64,000 nucleotides of DNA from Ariolimax columbianus (lineage: Eukaryota > Mollusca > Gastropoda > Stylommatophora > Arionidae). The stretch's first letter is position 1, and each line of letters begins with the position of its first letter. The notes under the pieces are model-generated. The model saw only the letters and a list, made by a program, of their open reading frames with translations, was not told where the DNA came from and searched no databases. Position numbers and translations under genes: made by a program. Positions 61,976 to 64,000 of this stretch are shown here, piece after piece. The stretch covers positions 40,369,664 to 40,433,663 of the forward strand of contig JAVGWX010000005.1 of NCBI GenBank assembly GCA_036924085.1, given 5' to 3'.

Positions 61976-62342
61976 TCTTAGTCTTAGTCGACTTGTCCTT
62001 CTACATGAGCATACATCCGTGTGCAGGTCCCATCTCTGATGTGAGCTGGATGTAGCCGAGAGGAGGATCTCCTGCTTAGCGGACTAGGCCCGAGCAGCTT
62101 ATTACTCCGCTATGGAGGGTGGTTAACTAATGTGCGAGTTCATTTAAATAGACTCGAACACTAAAGCAAAGTAGACCCGTAGTCTGTTAGGCACCATCTA
62201 TGTTGCTCTTAACAAACCACCTAACCATGTCCGGTGTTATGCCATGTCACACAGTTAGTCGTCTTTTACGACATGCTCTCTGTGGGGCAGTGGTGCTATT
62301 CTTGTCCTTGTTATACATATATACCCCGGTAAACCACTCGAG
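61976..62342 (+). repeat. Dispersed repeat R4, copy 3
   Basis: Same as 40091-40474 and 51263-51632, again on the plus strand, starting TCTTAGTCTTAGTCGACTTG and ending CCCCGGTAAACCACTCG. Confidence 0.85.
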
Positions 62343-62399
62343 CTTTATATATATAAATAAATATATATTAGCTGTTTTACCCGACGTAGCTCGGATAGT

Positions 62400-63040
62400 T
62401 TTGTAAGTATCCAATCCCTAACATCTCCATTGCATAATTTCACTGTTCTCCCGAGGTCTGCTATTTAAAACTATATACCGTTATGACCAATTTCCTTCCC
62501 CACCCCTTTCCAATCAACCCATTACACCATCACGCCCTTCTTCACTCTTCCTCAAACTTTTCTCTATCGGCCCATCCATTGCACTACCCATTTCTTCCCT
62601 GCTCAAACTGCTTACCTACAGCCCCCACCACATCCTACCTCCAATCCCCAATTTCAACAATTGTCAGTTTATTTATCACAAGGTCACAATTTCTAAAACA
62701 CTTTTACTGAATTGATTCGATATAATTTGTTTATGCAATTCTTGTTTCAATTTTGGGTTTTAAAGAAAAGAAAACAAATCATTATTCACATAACTAAGTC
62801 AAGCCCAGAATTTGGTGAAAACGATTAACTCTGGCCCCAATATGCTATAGATCACCTAGCTCTAAACGGTTACCCCACTTACTGTGAGAGAGGGCACGGC
62901 AGTGAGACAGAAAACAGATCACTCCATCAAAAATTAGCTGACCTTTAGTTAAATGATGTCTCCAATGCTTCATCCCCAACGGCAGTGCTTGACGTGAGAC
63001 TACCTTCATTATTATTTATTCCTTGTACCCATCCAAAGTG
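62400..63040. other. Nothing recognised
   Basis: A pyrimidine-rich plus strand (62480-62650) produces an accidental frame. I looked here on the minus strand for the missing lysozyme exon and found no signal-peptide-like exon with a suitable donor. Confidence 0.4.
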
Positions 63041-63044
63041 TTGT

Positions 63045-63389
63045 CATTTAATGAGCTCTCATCTAATGAGCTCCCATCTAATGAGTTCCCATCTAATGAG
63101 TTCCCATCTAATGAGTTCCCATCTAATGAGTTCCCATCTAATGAGTTCCCATCTAATGAGTTCCCATCTAATGAGCTCTCATCTAATGAGCTCCCATCTA
63201 ATGAGTTCCCATCTAATGAGCTCCCATCTAATGAGCTCCCATCTAATGAGTTCTCATCTAATGAGTTCCCATCTAATGAGTTCCCATCTAATGAGTTCCC
63301 ATCTAATGAGCTCCCATCTAATGAGCTCCCATCTAATGAGCTCCCATCTAATGAGTTCTCATCTAATGAGCTCCCATCTAATGAGCTCC
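63045..63389 (+). repeat. 15-bp satellite, 23 units
   Basis: The unit is CATCTAATGAGTTCC with a C/T switch (GAGTTCC or GAGCTCC/GAGCTCT). Degenerate units continue to about 63600. 15 is a multiple of 3, so more than one forward frame is open (HLMSS and SNEFP/SNELP repeats); neither looks like a gene. Confidence 0.95.
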
Positions 63390-63776
63390 CATCTAAAGAT
63401 TTTCCGCCTAATCAGTTCCCATCTGTTAATGATCCAATGAGTTATCATTCAATGAGTTCCTATCTAATGACTTCCATTTAATTAGTCCCCTTCTAATTAT
63501 TTCCTTGTATTGAGTTCCCAGTCCAATGAGCTTCGATCTCATAATTTTCTATCTAATCCAATTAGTTTCCATCCAGTGAGTACCTATCAAATGAGTTCAC
63601 ATCGGTCAAAAGTACATATATAGCGCAAGACGAATCATGGACAAAATGGTTGTGATGTTGTTGCTTAGATGTTTGGCTCACTAGTTTCTACTGGAGGAGG
63701 CGCGCCATTTTCCACCACAGACCGTAGTCCATTGGGCGGTATCAGGATGCATAAACCAGTGATTGGATGCATGTGT

Positions 63777-64000
63777 GTATCTTCTTCTTCTTCTTCTTCT
63801 TCTTCTTCTTCGTACGCAGTCAGACAGTAACCATTATTTTTTCGAAACAAGCGGCGGTCATCCTGAGGCTGTCGACACTGCCATAGAGCTTGTCTTGTGG
63901 TTCCACTGGTGATGGCCACATCTGCTCTCTCTGATCCTCGTATGTCAGGCAGTTCTGCAGCAGATATTCAGCGGTCATTTTCCCGGTACCACACGGGCAT
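63777..64000 (-). mobile_element. LINE-A copy 4, 3' end, antisense, runs off the window
   Basis: The reverse complement reads CGTGTGGTACCGGGAAAATG then ACCGCTGAATATCTGCTGCA, and matches 45478-45660 to its end. It finishes in a (GAA)n tail, seen as the CTT run at 63779-63811. This confirms (GAA)n as the LINE-A 3' tail. Confidence 0.9.
63779..63811 (+). repeat. (CTT)n microsatellite
   Basis: About 11 CTT units; it is the poly-GAA tail of the antisense LINE-A copy. Confidence 0.9.

Noticed and set aside
62881..63010. Minus-strand frame MKVVSRQALPLGMKHW with a GTAAGT-like donor as the missing lysozyme first exon
   Set aside because: It is not hydrophobic like a signal peptide and carries no residues resembling the lysozyme N-terminus.
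62985..63481. Plus-strand HLMSS and SNEFP repeat frames (about 150 codons) as a gene
   Set aside because: Overlapping frames are open at once, as expected for a 15-bp satellite. There is no start context or flanking coding sequence.

Overview
This window is animal nuclear DNA from a repeat-rich, intron-rich, AT-rich invertebrate genome. GT-AG introns, APE-type LINEs, tRNA-derived SINEs and mariner relics show this, and nothing prokaryotic is present. A goose-type lysozyme with many extra cysteines, together with the LINE families seen, fits a mollusc (perhaps a gastropod) or another lophotrochozoan. The taxon is inferred from recalled family resemblance, not from a search.

Two host genes can be reconstructed exon by exon. 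(1) A TMEM185A/B orthologue lies on the + strand from 10116 to 38384. It has seven coding exons (10116-10153, 15619-15795, 21932-22139, 31079-31162, 32759-32935, 34703-34826, 38137-38384). All junctions are GT-AG, all phases agree, and the joined frame encodes 351 residues, about the length of the human protein. (2) A goose-type (g-type) lysozyme lies on the - strand. Its exons are 61665-61576, 59727-59615, 56384-56280, 55587-55542 and 53753-53617. The catalytic Glu and both Asp equivalents are present, but the exon with the signal peptide was not found and probably lies beyond 64000. The genes converge tail to tail across about 15 kb.

Most of the rest is transposable-element debris, much of it in the introns. 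I use working labels for families. LINE-A has RNase H and a (GAA)n tail: 780-3145 +, 25384-25595 +, 44132-45675 +, 63777-64000 -. LINE-B has an endonuclease, an RT, a C-terminal C2H2 finger and a (TAT)n tail: 18864-20603 + and 26435-30369 +, both with 13-bp target-site duplications, plus relatives at 50430-50990, 60430-61400 and perhaps 25610-25990. LINE-C: 36640-37630 and 42270-43950. LINE-D: 16250-18150. LINE-E is RTE/BovB-like: 40490-41600 +, 57310-58890 -, with a relative at 12720-14900 -. LINE-F: 6540-7260, 8130-8890, 18400-18790, 34150-34610. LINE-G: 22600-23230, 35770-36240, 47960-48480, 49690-50280, 54110-55330. LINE-H is an RNase H type: 42800-43600 - and 21190-21470 -. LINE-R: 3410-5340 -.

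Smaller elements include a tRNA-derived SINE (9551-9902 with a 10-bp TSD, and 39025-39361), a palindromic mariner derivative (38973-40014), a mariner 5' fragment (57010-57318), a hAT-like end (49592) and four unclassified dispersed repeats (R1-R4). Tandem arrays are prominent: 36-bp (52195-53255), 15-bp (63045-63389), about 54-bp (46573-47010), 35-bp (41993-42240), about 27-bp (37672-37895) and 12-bp (60979-61067). I found no RNA genes, CRISPR arrays or novel multi-gene system. The most informative items are the two split host genes, the two LINE-B copies that share a premature stop, and the palindromic mariner element.
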